DNA of 38,244 bases from assembly GCF_021531595.1 (NCBI RefSeq), contig NZ_JADYUD010000018.1, forward strand, positions 1 through 38,244. Direction: 5' to 3'. Of the stretch, positions 22,676-30,533 are shown one piece after another (position 1 is the first letter of the stretch; every line of letters starts with the position of its first letter). Under the pieces are notes generated by a model that saw only the letters and a list, made by a program, of their open reading frames with translations, ran no database searches and was not told where the DNA came from. Source of the stretch: Fusobacterium perfoetens (GTDB lineage: Bacteria > Fusobacteriota > Fusobacteriia > Fusobacteriales > Fusobacteriaceae). The position numbers were made by a program, and so were the translations under genes.

Positions 22676-24115
22676 ATGGATTATGCTGTTTTAGCAAAAA
22701 AGATTTTAGAAAAAATTGGTGGAAAGGAAAATGTTAATAGTGTTGTACATTGTATGACAAGATTGCGTTTTGACTTAAAAGACAATTCTTTAGTTGATGA
22801 CGAAGGATTAAAGAGAGTAAGAGGAATAGTAGGAACTATTCAAAAACCTGAGCAGTATCAAGTAATCATAGGAAATGAAGTAGGATATGTTTACAAGGAA
22901 TTATGTAAAGAAGGAAACTTTAAAGCTGTTTCTTCTGAAAAAAGTGGAGTAAAAAATAAGAAAAAGATGAATATAGTTTCTATGTTAATGGATATTATAT
23001 CATCTGTAATGGCTCCTGTAATTCCTGCAATTATTGGAGCAGCAATGATAAAAGTGCTGCTTACAATATTAACAATGTCTGGTTTATTAGATAGTGCAAG
23101 TCAAACTTATGCTGTTTTAAATGTAATAGGTGATGGAGCATTTTTCTTTATGCCTGTGCTTATAGCAATGTCAGCAGCTAATAAATTTGGAACAAATGCT
23201 TATTATGCAGCAAGTATGGCTCTTGTAATTTTACACCCTTCTTTTATTCAAATGTTAAATACAGTAAAAGAAACAGGGGAAAAGCTTTACTTTATAGGTT
23301 TACCAATTACTCCAGCAAATTATGCTTATTCTGTAATTCCAATAATTTTAGGAGTATGGTCTCTTTCTTATGTAGAAAGATTTGTAGATAAAATTACTCC
23401 TGCAATTACAAAGAACTTTTTAAAACCAATGCTTGTAATGGTAATAGCTCTTCCGATAACAATGATAGTATTAGGACCTTTAGGAGCTATATTAGGAGAT
23501 ATACTATCTCTTATAATTTATAAAATTTATGATATATTTGGTTTCTTTGCAGTAGGAATGATAGGAGGATTATATCCTTTCTTTGTTATGGCTGGAATGC
23601 ACCATGCTTTTACACCTATAAAATTAGGAGTATTAGCAACAGTTGGATATGAGACTTTTATTTGTATAGGTGAATTATGTGCTAATTTGGCTCAAGGTGG
23701 AGCTGCATTAGCAGTTGCTGTAAAAACTAAAGATAAAGATTTTAAACAATTAGCAGGATCATCTGCTTTCTCTGCAATAGTAGCAGGAATTACAGAACCT
23801 GCTCTTTATGGTGTAAACTTAAGACTAAAAAGACCTATGATAGGTGTATGTGCTGGTGGAATAGTAGGAGGACTTTTTGGTGGGTTTATGCAAATGAAAT
23901 GCTTTGGAGTTGCAACACCTTCTTTAGTAACAGTTGTACAATATATAGAACAAAACAGAGCTTCAAGTCTTTTCATTGCTTTAGGAGCAATGTTAGTGGC
24001 AGTAACAGTATCTTTTGTAGTTACTTATGTTGCTGGATTTGAAGATGTATCTTATGAAGATGCAGAAGAAGAACTTTTAAAAAGGGCTGAAGAGAAACAT
24101 AAAATAAGCAAATAG
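22676..24115 (+). CDS. Beta-glucoside PTS transporter EIIBC
   Basis: A 479-residue PTS permease. The EIIB domain (about 1-85) carries the phosphocysteine C26 in VVHCMTRLRF. The EIIC domain (about 100-460) has the ten-helix glucose/beta-glucoside pattern, including the GMHHAFTPIKLG and GITEPALYGVNL loops. The C-terminal EIIA domain found in BglF-like proteins of about 610 residues is absent, so phosphate must come from a separate EIIA. The ATG at 22676 lies 8 nt after ggagg; a TTG at 22661 is within the SD region and is rejected. It is followed 58 nt later by its cytoplasmic glycosidase. Confidence 0.92.
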   Translation: MDYAVLAKKILEKIGGKENVNSVVHCMTRLRFDLKDNSLVDDEGLKRVRGIVGTIQKPEQYQVIIGNEVGYVYKELCKEGNFKAVSSEKSGVKNKKKMNIVSMLMDIISSVMAPVIPAIIGAAMIKVLLTILTMSGLLDSASQTYAVLNVIGDGAFFFMPVLIAMSAANKFGTNAYYAASMALVILHPSFIQMLNTVKETGEKLYFIGLPITPANYAYSVIPIILGVWSLSYVERFVDKITPAITKNFLKPMLVMVIALPITMIVLGPLGAILGDILSLIIYKIYDIFGFFAVGMIGGLYPFFVMAGMHHAFTPIKLGVLATVGYETFICIGELCANLAQGGAALAVAVKTKDKDFKQLAGSSAFSAIVAGITEPALYGVNLRLKRPMIGVCAGGIVGGLFGGFMQMKCFGVATPSLVTVVQYIEQNRASSLFIALGAMLVAVTVSFVVTYVAGFEDVSYEDAEEELLKRAEEKHKISK

Positions 24116-24173
24116 ACTTTTTAAAGTATTTTGTTATATTGTTACAATTAAAAAATAAAGAGGTGTAAAACTT

Positions 24174-25616
24174 ATGAATAAATATAAATTTCCTGAGAAT
24201 TTTTTATGGGGAAGTGCATCAGCTGCTTATCAAATAGAAGGAGCATATAATATTGATGGAAAAGGAATGTCTAACTGGGATAAATTTGTAAGAATTCCAG
24301 GAAAAACATTTAAAGGAACGACAGGAGATATAGCTGTAGACCATTATCATCGTTATAAAGAAGATATTGCTTTAATGGCTGAAATGGGTTTAAAAACATA
24401 TAGATTTTCAATAGCATGGACAAGAATATATCCTCAAGGAAAAGGAGAAGTTAATCAAAAAGGACTAGAGTTTTATGAAAGTATAATAGATGAATGTCTA
24501 AAATATGGAATAGAACCTATGGTTACAATATATCACTGGGACTTACCTCAAGCTTTAGTAGAAGAGTATAATGGTTTTGAAAGCAGAAAAATTATAGACG
24601 ACTTTTTAAATTATGCAGAAACATTATTTAGGGCTTTTGGAAATAAAGTAAAATATTGGATAACTTTAAATGAACAAAATATATTTACATCATTAGGTTG
24701 GTTAACAGCACAACACCCACCTGGAAAGTTTGATGATGGAAAAATGTTTTATCAAGTAAATCATAATGCTTTTTTAGCACATGCAAAAACAGTTTTATCT
24801 TATCGTAAAATGGGATTTACTGGAAAAATAGGAGCAAGTTTTGCATATACTCCAAGTTATCCATTAGATTGTAATCCTATAAATATTATGTCAAAAGTAA
24901 ATTACGATGATTTAAAAAATTTCTGGTGGCTTGATATGTATGCTTATGGAGAATATCCAAGAGCAGCAATGAAATATCTTGAGAAAAAAGGAATAGCTCC
25001 AGTTTTTTATGAAGATGATGCTGAAATTTTAAAAGCTGCAGCTAAAGAAATAAGTTTTATGGGAGTAAATTATTATCAAAGTTGCGTATGTGAATACAAT
25101 CCTTTAGATGGAGTAACTCCTTATGGAACTATGAATACGACAGGAATTAAAGGTTCAGGGCAAATCACTGGAATTCCTGGGGTATATAAAAATCCTCAAA
25201 ATAAATTTTTAAAAACGACAGATTGGGATTGGACAATAGATCCTGTTGGATTAAAATATTTATGCAGAGAAATAACAAGCAGATATAGACTTCCTATTAT
25301 TATTTCAGAAAATGGTTTAGGAGCTTTTGATAAACAAGAAGATGATAAATCAATACATGATATATACAGAATAGAGTATATAAAAGAGCATTTAAAATCT
25401 TTGGCAGAAGCAATAGATGAAGGCTGTGAAGTTCTTGCTTATTGCACATGGTCTTTTACAGATCTTCTTAGTTGGCTGAATGGATATCAAAAGCGTTATG
25501 GATTTGTATATGTAGATAGAAATGAAGAGACAGGTTCATTAAATAGATATAAAAAAGATAGTTTTTATTGGTATAAAAAAATAATAGAAACTAATGGGGA
25601 ATTTTTAGAAAAATAG
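24174..25616 (+). CDS. 6-phospho-beta-glucosidase (GH1)
   Basis: This 480-residue GH1 enzyme hydrolyses 6-phospho-beta-glucosides delivered by the PTS, giving glucose-6-phosphate and the aglycone. The acid/base is E167 (TLNEQN) and the nucleophile is E379 (ISENGLG). The KRYGFVYVDR block near the C-terminus is the usual phosphate-recognition region. It is the last gene of the antiterminator/PTS/glycosidase unit and is followed by a strong terminator. Cellobiose, arbutin and salicin are typical family substrates; which one is used cannot be told. Confidence 0.94.
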   Translation: MNKYKFPENFLWGSASAAYQIEGAYNIDGKGMSNWDKFVRIPGKTFKGTTGDIAVDHYHRYKEDIALMAEMGLKTYRFSIAWTRIYPQGKGEVNQKGLEFYESIIDECLKYGIEPMVTIYHWDLPQALVEEYNGFESRKIIDDFLNYAETLFRAFGNKVKYWITLNEQNIFTSLGWLTAQHPPGKFDDGKMFYQVNHNAFLAHAKTVLSYRKMGFTGKIGASFAYTPSYPLDCNPINIMSKVNYDDLKNFWWLDMYAYGEYPRAAMKYLEKKGIAPVFYEDDAEILKAAAKEISFMGVNYYQSCVCEYNPLDGVTPYGTMNTTGIKGSGQITGIPGVYKNPQNKFLKTTDWDWTIDPVGLKYLCREITSRYRLPIIISENGLGAFDKQEDDKSIHDIYRIEYIKEHLKSLAEAIDEGCEVLAYCTWSFTDLLSWLNGYQKRYGFVYVDRNEETGSLNRYKKDSFYWYKKIIETNGEFLEK

Positions 25617-25622
25617 AATAAC

Positions 25623-25670
25623 AAGGAACTGCTGCAAATTTATAGATTTGCAACAGTTCCTTATTTTTTT
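25623..25670 (+). terminator. Terminator of the beta-glucoside operon
   Basis: A 17-bp stem with one mismatch (aaggaactgctgcaaat with atttgcaacagttcctt), followed by ttattttttt. Member of the GCTGTTGCA-type family. Confidence 0.85.
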
Positions 25671-25753
25671 AACAGAAATATAAAAAATGCTAATTTCATT
25701 TTATAGAAAAATATTTCAAATTAAATATAATATAAGGTTTTTTAAGAAAAAAA

Positions 25754-25818
25754 GTGCAGACAAAATCTTAAAATTTTTATAAGAAGATTGTCCAAGATTT
25801 TATCTGTACTTTTCTACC
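25754..25818 (-). terminator. Long hairpin terminator of the YheO-type regulator gene
   Basis: Arms agtgcagacaaaatctt and aagattttatctgtact pair over 17 bp with one wobble and one mismatch around a loop of about 26 nt, flanked by A- and T-runs. It lies after the regulator's stop. Confidence 0.65.
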
Positions 25819-25839
25819 TAACTAAAGGTTATAATCAGA

Positions 25840-26469
25840 CTATTCTTTTTCTTCGTTTTCAAAAGCTTTTAGATAATTGTAAATAGTGTATCTTGAAACA
25901 TGCATTTTTTTAGCAACAGTTTGTATACCTTTTTTTAGAGAGAATCCACCATTATCTTTAAGATATCTCACAAGAGTCATTCTGTCTTCTTTGTTCATAA
26001 GAGCAACAGGTTTCCCTACCATTTTCATTCCTTCAAGGAATATATCGTCTATAATTTTTTCAGAAGGATTTCCAATTACAGCTTTTTCAACTTCTATTCC
26101 TGTTTTTACAAGATTGCTTAAAACGCTTTCAGCAAGAGAAAGTTTTGTGAAGTCGTAGTTTATTCCAAAAGCATAGTGATAATTTTTATCTTTAAAATGA
26201 ACTGTTGTTGATTTTATAAGTCTTCCTTCATGAGTTTTACACAAACAGTTGTAAAAATCCCTTCCTTCTATGGCTTCTTCCATATTGTATATTCCAAGAA
26301 GATTCAGTTTATCTCCTTTTTTTCTTCCAGTAACATGACCATTATACACAGCAGTTACTATACCTTTCTTTTTTAAGTCATGAATTATAACCTCACAGTC
26401 AGGGCCAAACATAGAGGAAATCCCTTCAGCAAGGCTTGTTAAAAAATTAAGTATTTCTTTTCCATTCAT
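25840..26469 (-). CDS. YheO-type PAS/helix-turn-helix transcriptional regulator
   Basis: A 209-residue regulator of the YheO/DauR type: an N-terminal PAS-like sensor domain (about 10-115, with FGPDCEVIIHDL) and a C-terminal helix-turn-helix (about 145-205, with GIQTVAKKMHVSRYTIYNYLK). Family members include DauR, a repressor of D-arginine catabolism; the ligand here is unknown. The start at 26469 follows an aggagg SD by 6 nt; a longer frame to 26502 has no SD. It is divergent from the metallochaperone gene, and a shared dyad lies between them. Confidence 0.85.
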   Translation of the reverse strand: MNGKEILNFLTSLAEGISSMFGPDCEVIIHDLKKKGIVTAVYNGHVTGRKKGDKLNLLGIYNMEEAIEGRDFYNCLCKTHEGRLIKSTTVHFKDKNYHYAFGINYDFTKLSLAESVLSNLVKTGIEVEKAVIGNPSEKIIDDIFLEGMKMVGKPVALMNKEDRMTLVRYLKDNGGFSLKKGIQTVAKKMHVSRYTIYNYLKAFENEEKE

Positions 26470-26555
26470 GGTATGCCTCCTAAATACTTTATCCAATTTC
26501 ATGATACAATTTTTAAATTTTTTTGTCTACATTTCTACAAAAAATTTTTAAAATT

Positions 26556-26621
26556 TTGTAAGAAAATCTTCATTAAAATACTTCGTTTTTTCTTACAATT
26601 TATTTATTTTTGTGATAATAT
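26556..26621. promoter_or_regulatory. Divergent promoter region with an 11-bp inverted repeat
   Basis: ttgtaagaaaa (26556-26566) is exactly complementary to ttttcttacaa (26588-26598). The right arm overlaps the -35 box TTACAA of the plus-strand promoter (TTACAA-17-TAATAT, 26593-26621). On the minus strand the regulator has TAGACA-17-TATCAT close by. This is a plausible operator for the divergent regulator or for a metal sensor. Confidence 0.55.
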
Positions 26622-26668
26622 AAAAATAAGCAGAAATATATTTTTATATTTTAAGGAGGTTTAAAATT

Positions 26669-26878
26669 ATGAAAAAAATATTAACAATAGAAGGAATGAT
26701 GTGTGGACATTGTGTGGCACATGTAGAAAAAGCTTTAAAAAATATTGATGGTGTAGAGGAAGTAAAAGTAAGTCTAGAAAATAAAACAGCAGAAGTTGCT
26801 ATGAATAAGGATATAACTGATGAGGTTTTTAAAAATGTTATATCTGAAGAAGGGTATGAGGTAGTTTCTATAAAATAA
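26669..26878 (+). CDS. HMA-domain metallochaperone (CopZ-like)
   Basis: A 69-residue single HMA domain with the metal-binding motif GMMCGHC (C12 and C15). Small free HMA proteins carry Cu(I), or sometimes Zn, to P-type ATPases or regulators. No ATPase gene is adjacent, so the metal is not settled; copper is the default. The SD aaggagg is strong. Transcribed alone between a divergent regulator gene and a bidirectional terminator. Confidence 0.88.
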   Translation: MKKILTIEGMMCGHCVAHVEKALKNIDGVEEVKVSLENKTAEVAMNKDITDEVFKNVISEEGYEVVSIK

Positions 26879-26883
26879 TAAAT

Positions 26884-26922
26884 TAAAAGTTGCTGTATCT
26901 TAGATACAGCAACTTTTTTGTA
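26884..26922. terminator. Bidirectional terminator between the HMA gene and fucO
   Basis: A perfect 15-bp stem (aaaagttgctgtatc with gatacagcaactttt) around a TTA loop, with A- and T-runs giving termination on both strands. Confidence 0.9.
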
Positions 26923-26926
26923 TTGT

Positions 26927-28078
26927 TTATTTCATTAATTTTCTATAAAGTTCAGCAATTTCTTCAACATTTGTATCTCTTGGATTTCCAGGACGGCAAG
27001 CATCAGCATATGCAGATTCAGCAAGAGCCTGAATATCTTCTTCTTTAACTATTCCTACAAGATTAGGAGCAATTCCTACATCTGCAGATAATTTTTTAAC
27101 AGCTTCTACAGCAGCTTTTCTGTATTCTTCCTGTGACATATTATCTACATTTTTAACTCCCATAGCTCTTGCAATTTCTCTATATTTTTCCCCAGTGAAA
27201 GGAGCGTTATATTCCATTACAGTAGGAAGAATAATAGCATTTGCAACTCCATGAGGTGTATCATAGAAAGCACCTAAAGGGTGAGCCATTGAGTGAACTA
27301 TTCCAAGTCCTACATTTGAGAATCCCATTCCTGCTACATATTGTCCAAGAGCCATTCCTTCTCTACCTTCAGGAGTGTTTTCTACAGCTCCACGAAGAGA
27401 TTTAGCAATTATTTCTATAGCTTTTAAGTGGAACATATCAGAAAGTTCCCATGCTCCAAGAGTTATATATCCTTCTATAGCATGTGTTAAAGCATCCATA
27501 CCAGTTGCTGCAGTAAGTCCTTTAGGCATAGAAGACATCATATCAGGATCAACAACTGCAATAAGTGGAATATCATGAGGATCAACACAAACAAATTTTC
27601 TGTTTCTTTCAACATCTGTTATTACATAGTTTATTGTTACTTCAGCTGCTGTTCCAGCAGTTGTAGGAACTGCAATAGTAGGAACTGCAGGATTTTTAGT
27701 AGGTGCTACTCCTTCAAGACTTCTTACATCTGCAAATTCAGGATTTGTTATAATAATTCCTATTGCTTTAGCAGTGTCAATTGAAGATCCTCCTCCAATA
27801 GCTATAATATAATCAGCTCCAGAGTTTTTAAAAGCTTCAACTCCTGTTTGTACATTTTCTATTGTAGGATTTGGTTTTATATCAGAATATAATTCATAAT
27901 CAAGATTATTTTTTTCTAATAAATCTGTAACTTTTTTTGTAACATTAAATTTTATAAGATCAGGATCTGAGCATACAAAAGCTTTTTTAAATCCCCTTGA
28001 TATAGCTTCTGTAATTATATTTTCTATTGCTCCTTTTCCATGATATGAAATACCGTTTAATACAAATCTGTTTGCCAT
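26927..28078 (-). CDS. fucO: Iron-dependent alcohol dehydrogenase, lactaldehyde reductase (FucO-like)
   Basis: A 383-residue group III Fe-dependent alcohol dehydrogenase that closely follows E. coli FucO, with shared blocks such as NPEFADVRSLEG, AGTAAEVTINYVITD and KFVCVDPHDIP. Iron ligands are D195, H199, H262 and H276; the NAD-binding GGGS is at about 95-98. FucO reduces L-lactaldehyde to 1,2-propanediol and can act on related aldehydes. No fucose or rhamnose genes are adjacent, so a general aldehyde/redox role is possible. The start follows an aggggg SD. Confidence 0.92.
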   Translation of the reverse strand: MANRFVLNGISYHGKGAIENIITEAISRGFKKAFVCSDPDLIKFNVTKKVTDLLEKNNLDYELYSDIKPNPTIENVQTGVEAFKNSGADYIIAIGGGSSIDTAKAIGIIITNPEFADVRSLEGVAPTKNPAVPTIAVPTTAGTAAEVTINYVITDVERNRKFVCVDPHDIPLIAVVDPDMMSSMPKGLTAATGMDALTHAIEGYITLGAWELSDMFHLKAIEIIAKSLRGAVENTPEGREGMALGQYVAGMGFSNVGLGIVHSMAHPLGAFYDTPHGVANAIILPTVMEYNAPFTGEKYREIARAMGVKNVDNMSQEEYRKAAVEAVKKLSADVGIAPNLVGIVKEEDIQALAESAYADACRPGNPRDTNVEEIAELYRKLMK

Positions 28079-28152
28079 TTTAACCCCCTGAATAATTTTT
28101 TATAAAAGCTTCTAATCTGTTTTTAAATTTAAATATCAGCTTTTCATAATAG

Positions 28153-28180
28153 ATTATAGCATATTAAGGAAAAAATTCAA
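28153..28180 (-). promoter_or_regulatory. Promoter of fucO
   Basis: On the minus strand TTGAAT (28175-28180), 16 nt and TATAAT (28153-28158), about 75 bp before the start. Confidence 0.55.
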
Positions 28181-28268
28181 AAAAATATACATATCAAATA
28201 AAAAACGAATTATTTTAACTTAAATTATACAAATATCACAAAATATTTTTATAAAAAATATGATTTAT

Positions 28269-28297
28269 TTGCCTCATTTTTTCCATATTGCTATAAT
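28269..28297 (+). promoter_or_regulatory. Promoter of the lipoprotein-MocR pair
   Basis: TTGCCT (28269-28274), 17 nt, TATAAT (28292-28297), 33 bp before the start codon. Confidence 0.6.
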
Positions 28298-28330
28298 ACA
28301 ATTATAGAAAATCTTAAAAAGGAGTTTCAC

Positions 28331-29044
28331 ATGAAAAAAATAAAAAATTTAAATAATATGATATATATTTTATTACTTGGAATCTTTTTTATTTTAAGTG
28401 GTTGTACATCTTACAGACACTCAATACAAGTAAGTTCATACAGTGCAAATGTGCTAGCAGGAAACAGATATTATCTAGAGGTATCAGAAAATAAATTAAA
28501 AGATAAAAATCTTATTCTTCAGATACAAGAATTTGAAAAATATATTGATATAGTTCTTCAACAAAAAGGTTATGTAAAGTCAAAGAATCTTAAAAATGCA
28601 GATCAGTTAATTATATTTGATTATGATATTTCAGAGCCTCAGATACACACCTATTCTTATGATGAACCTGTGTGGGATACAGTTCTTCGCCCTTACACTA
28701 GATACAGAAAAGTAGATGGAAGATATTATCCTTATACATATTGGGATAGAGATTATGAATTAATTGGCTACAGAACAAAAATCCGTACAAAAACTCTTTA
28801 TACTAAAAACATTTCTATTACATCATTTAGTAAAACTAAAAATAAAAGTTTTTGGCAAGTAAATGGAAGCATGACTGACACAAGCAGTGATTTAAGATAT
28901 TCGTTTCCATTTCTTGTGAAAGGAATAAGCAGTTACATAGGAACAGACAGTGGACAAGTTATAAATATAACAATTCCAGATGATGATTTAGATGTGGAAA
29001 TGATGAGAAGAGAGGGAGTAAATACAAGCACTCTTGCAAAATAA
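28331..29044 (+). CDS. Hypothetical lipoprotein
   Basis: A 237-residue protein with a lipoprotein signal peptide ending in the lipobox LSGC (lipidated C25). The mature part has a helix-strand segment (FEKYIDIVLQQKGYVKS...) like periplasmic DUF4136-type domains, then a Tyr/Arg-rich stretch (about 110-150) and beta-strands to the end. I cannot assign a function. It is followed 22 nt later by a MocR-type regulator, so the two are probably co-transcribed, an odd pairing without obvious meaning. SD aaggag at 28318. Confidence 0.72.
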   Translation: MKKIKNLNNMIYILLLGIFFILSGCTSYRHSIQVSSYSANVLAGNRYYLEVSENKLKDKNLILQIQEFEKYIDIVLQQKGYVKSKNLKNADQLIIFDYDISEPQIHTYSYDEPVWDTVLRPYTRYRKVDGRYYPYTYWDRDYELIGYRTKIRTKTLYTKNISITSFSKTKNKSFWQVNGSMTDTSSDLRYSFPFLVKGISSYIGTDSGQVINITIPDDDLDVEMMRREGVNTSTLAK

Positions 29045-29066
29045 TTTTAAACTTTGGGAGACAGTG

Positions 29067-30458
29067 ATGGAGAAATCTATAAAAATAAAAAAAATTGGTA
29101 AAATATATCTTCAGATTTATTCTCAGATAAAAGAGAGAATAGAAAAAGATAAATTAAAAGGAAAACTAGTTCCTGTAAGAAAAATGGCAGAAGAACTTGG
29201 AGTAAGCCCGTCAACAGTTGCAAAAGCATATGATGAGCTTGAAAAAAATGGTTATGTAATAAAAAAAGAGGGAAGTGGAGTTTATGTTAAATTCCAAAAA
29301 AAGAAAAATGTTTATTTAGAAGATCATATGGAAAGTGAAACCTTTAGATACGGTTATTTTAACCCTGAATTTAATATTGATTTTGCTTCAGCAACACCTA
29401 ATGAAACAATTCTTCCTATGGAGAGTCTGAAAAGAGCAATAAATTTTGTTCTTGACAGAGACAGGGAATCAGCATTTCTTTATGAAGATCCTCAAGGATA
29501 TTATTATCTTCGTAAAACTATTTCAGAAAAACTTAAGAAAGAAGAAAATATAGATGTTGATATAAACAGCATACAGATTGTTTCAGGAGCTCAGCAGGGA
29601 ATAGATATTATTTCACAGGCTTTTTTATATCCAAATGACATAGTAGTTGTGGAAGATCCTACCTATAGAGGAGCAAGGGAAAGTTTTAAAAAAGCTGGTT
29701 GTAGAATAATGGAAATTTCAATGCAGAATGATGGATTTTCATTAAAAGATCTTGAAAAAATTCTTCGTCGTCAAAAAATAAAATTATTTTATACAATGAC
29801 AAATTTTCATAATCCAACAGGTGTATCTACAGGAGATGAAAAAAAGAAAAAACTTTTAGAATTAGCTGAAAGATTTGATTTCTATATTCTTGAAGATGAT
29901 GGATTGTCAAATCTTTATTTTACAGGGGGAAAACCTTCATCTTTAAAAAGTATGGATAAAGATGGGAGAGTAATTTATATTAAAAGTTATTCTAAAATTT
30001 TTATGCCAGGATTTCGTCTTGGATATATTACAGTTCCTGAGCCAATGCTTAATACTGTTTTAACAAGAAAATTTTCAGGGGATATTTATCATTCTGGATT
30101 AAATCAGAGGGCTTTTCAGTTTCTTCTTGAGAACGGAGACTGGGATCTTCATATGGAAAAAGCTAGAAGAATTTTTAAAGAAAAACAAAAATTAATGTAT
30201 AAGTGTCTTAAAAAAATTAAAAATATTACTTTTAAGAGACCAAAAGGTGGACTTTGTTTTTGGGTAAAACTTCCTGAAAATATTTCAAGCAAGGCTGTGT
30301 ATGTAAATATGCTTTCTCATGGAGTGGGAATTCTTCCAGGAGTTGTTTTTTCAGAAAATAATGATAACTACATAAGAATAAGTTTTGCTCAGTGTGAAGA
30401 AAAAGATATAGAAGAGGGAGTTAAAATACTTGCCTGTGCTATTGATAAATTAAAATAA
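29067..30458 (+). CDS. MocR-type GntR/aminotransferase-fold transcriptional regulator
   Basis: A 463-residue protein with an N-terminal GntR winged helix (about 10-75, with LVPVRKMAEELGVSPSTVAKAYDEL) and a C-terminal fold-I aminotransferase-like domain. The PLP lysine lies in SYSKIFMPGFRLGY. MocR proteins use PLP or PLP adducts as ligands, for example PdxR, GabR and TauR. The ATG at 29067 follows a gggag SD; an upstream in-frame TTG overlapping the lipoprotein gene is rejected. It is convergent with a PLP-dependent decarboxylase gene, a possible target, but no operator was identified. Confidence 0.9.
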   Translation: MEKSIKIKKIGKIYLQIYSQIKERIEKDKLKGKLVPVRKMAEELGVSPSTVAKAYDELEKNGYVIKKEGSGVYVKFQKKKNVYLEDHMESETFRYGYFNPEFNIDFASATPNETILPMESLKRAINFVLDRDRESAFLYEDPQGYYYLRKTISEKLKKEENIDVDINSIQIVSGAQQGIDIISQAFLYPNDIVVVEDPTYRGARESFKKAGCRIMEISMQNDGFSLKDLEKILRRQKIKLFYTMTNFHNPTGVSTGDEKKKKLLELAERFDFYILEDDGLSNLYFTGGKPSSLKSMDKDGRVIYIKSYSKIFMPGFRLGYITVPEPMLNTVLTRKFSGDIYHSGLNQRAFQFLLENGDWDLHMEKARRIFKEKQKLMYKCLKKIKNITFKRPKGGLCFWVKLPENISSKAVYVNMLSHGVGILPGVVFSENNDNYIRISFAQCEEKDIEEGVKILACAIDKLK

Positions 30459-30461
30459 TTA

Positions 30462-30503
30462 AAGTGGCTGTTGCAAATCTATAAAAATGCAACAGCCATT
30501 TTC
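30462..30503. terminator. Terminator between the MocR-type and decarboxylase genes
   Basis: An 11-bp perfect stem tggctgttgca (30465-30475) with tgcaacagcca (30488-30498). It serves both convergent genes and is the clearest member of the GCTGTTGCA family. Confidence 0.85.
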
Positions 30504-30533
30504 TCTGTAACTATTAATAAATTAAATTTTTGG

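Noticed and set aside
29034-29066. Upstream TTG start of the MocR-type gene overlapping the lipoprotein gene
   Set aside because: There is no SD before it, while the ATG at 29067 follows gggag and begins at the normal GntR N-terminus.
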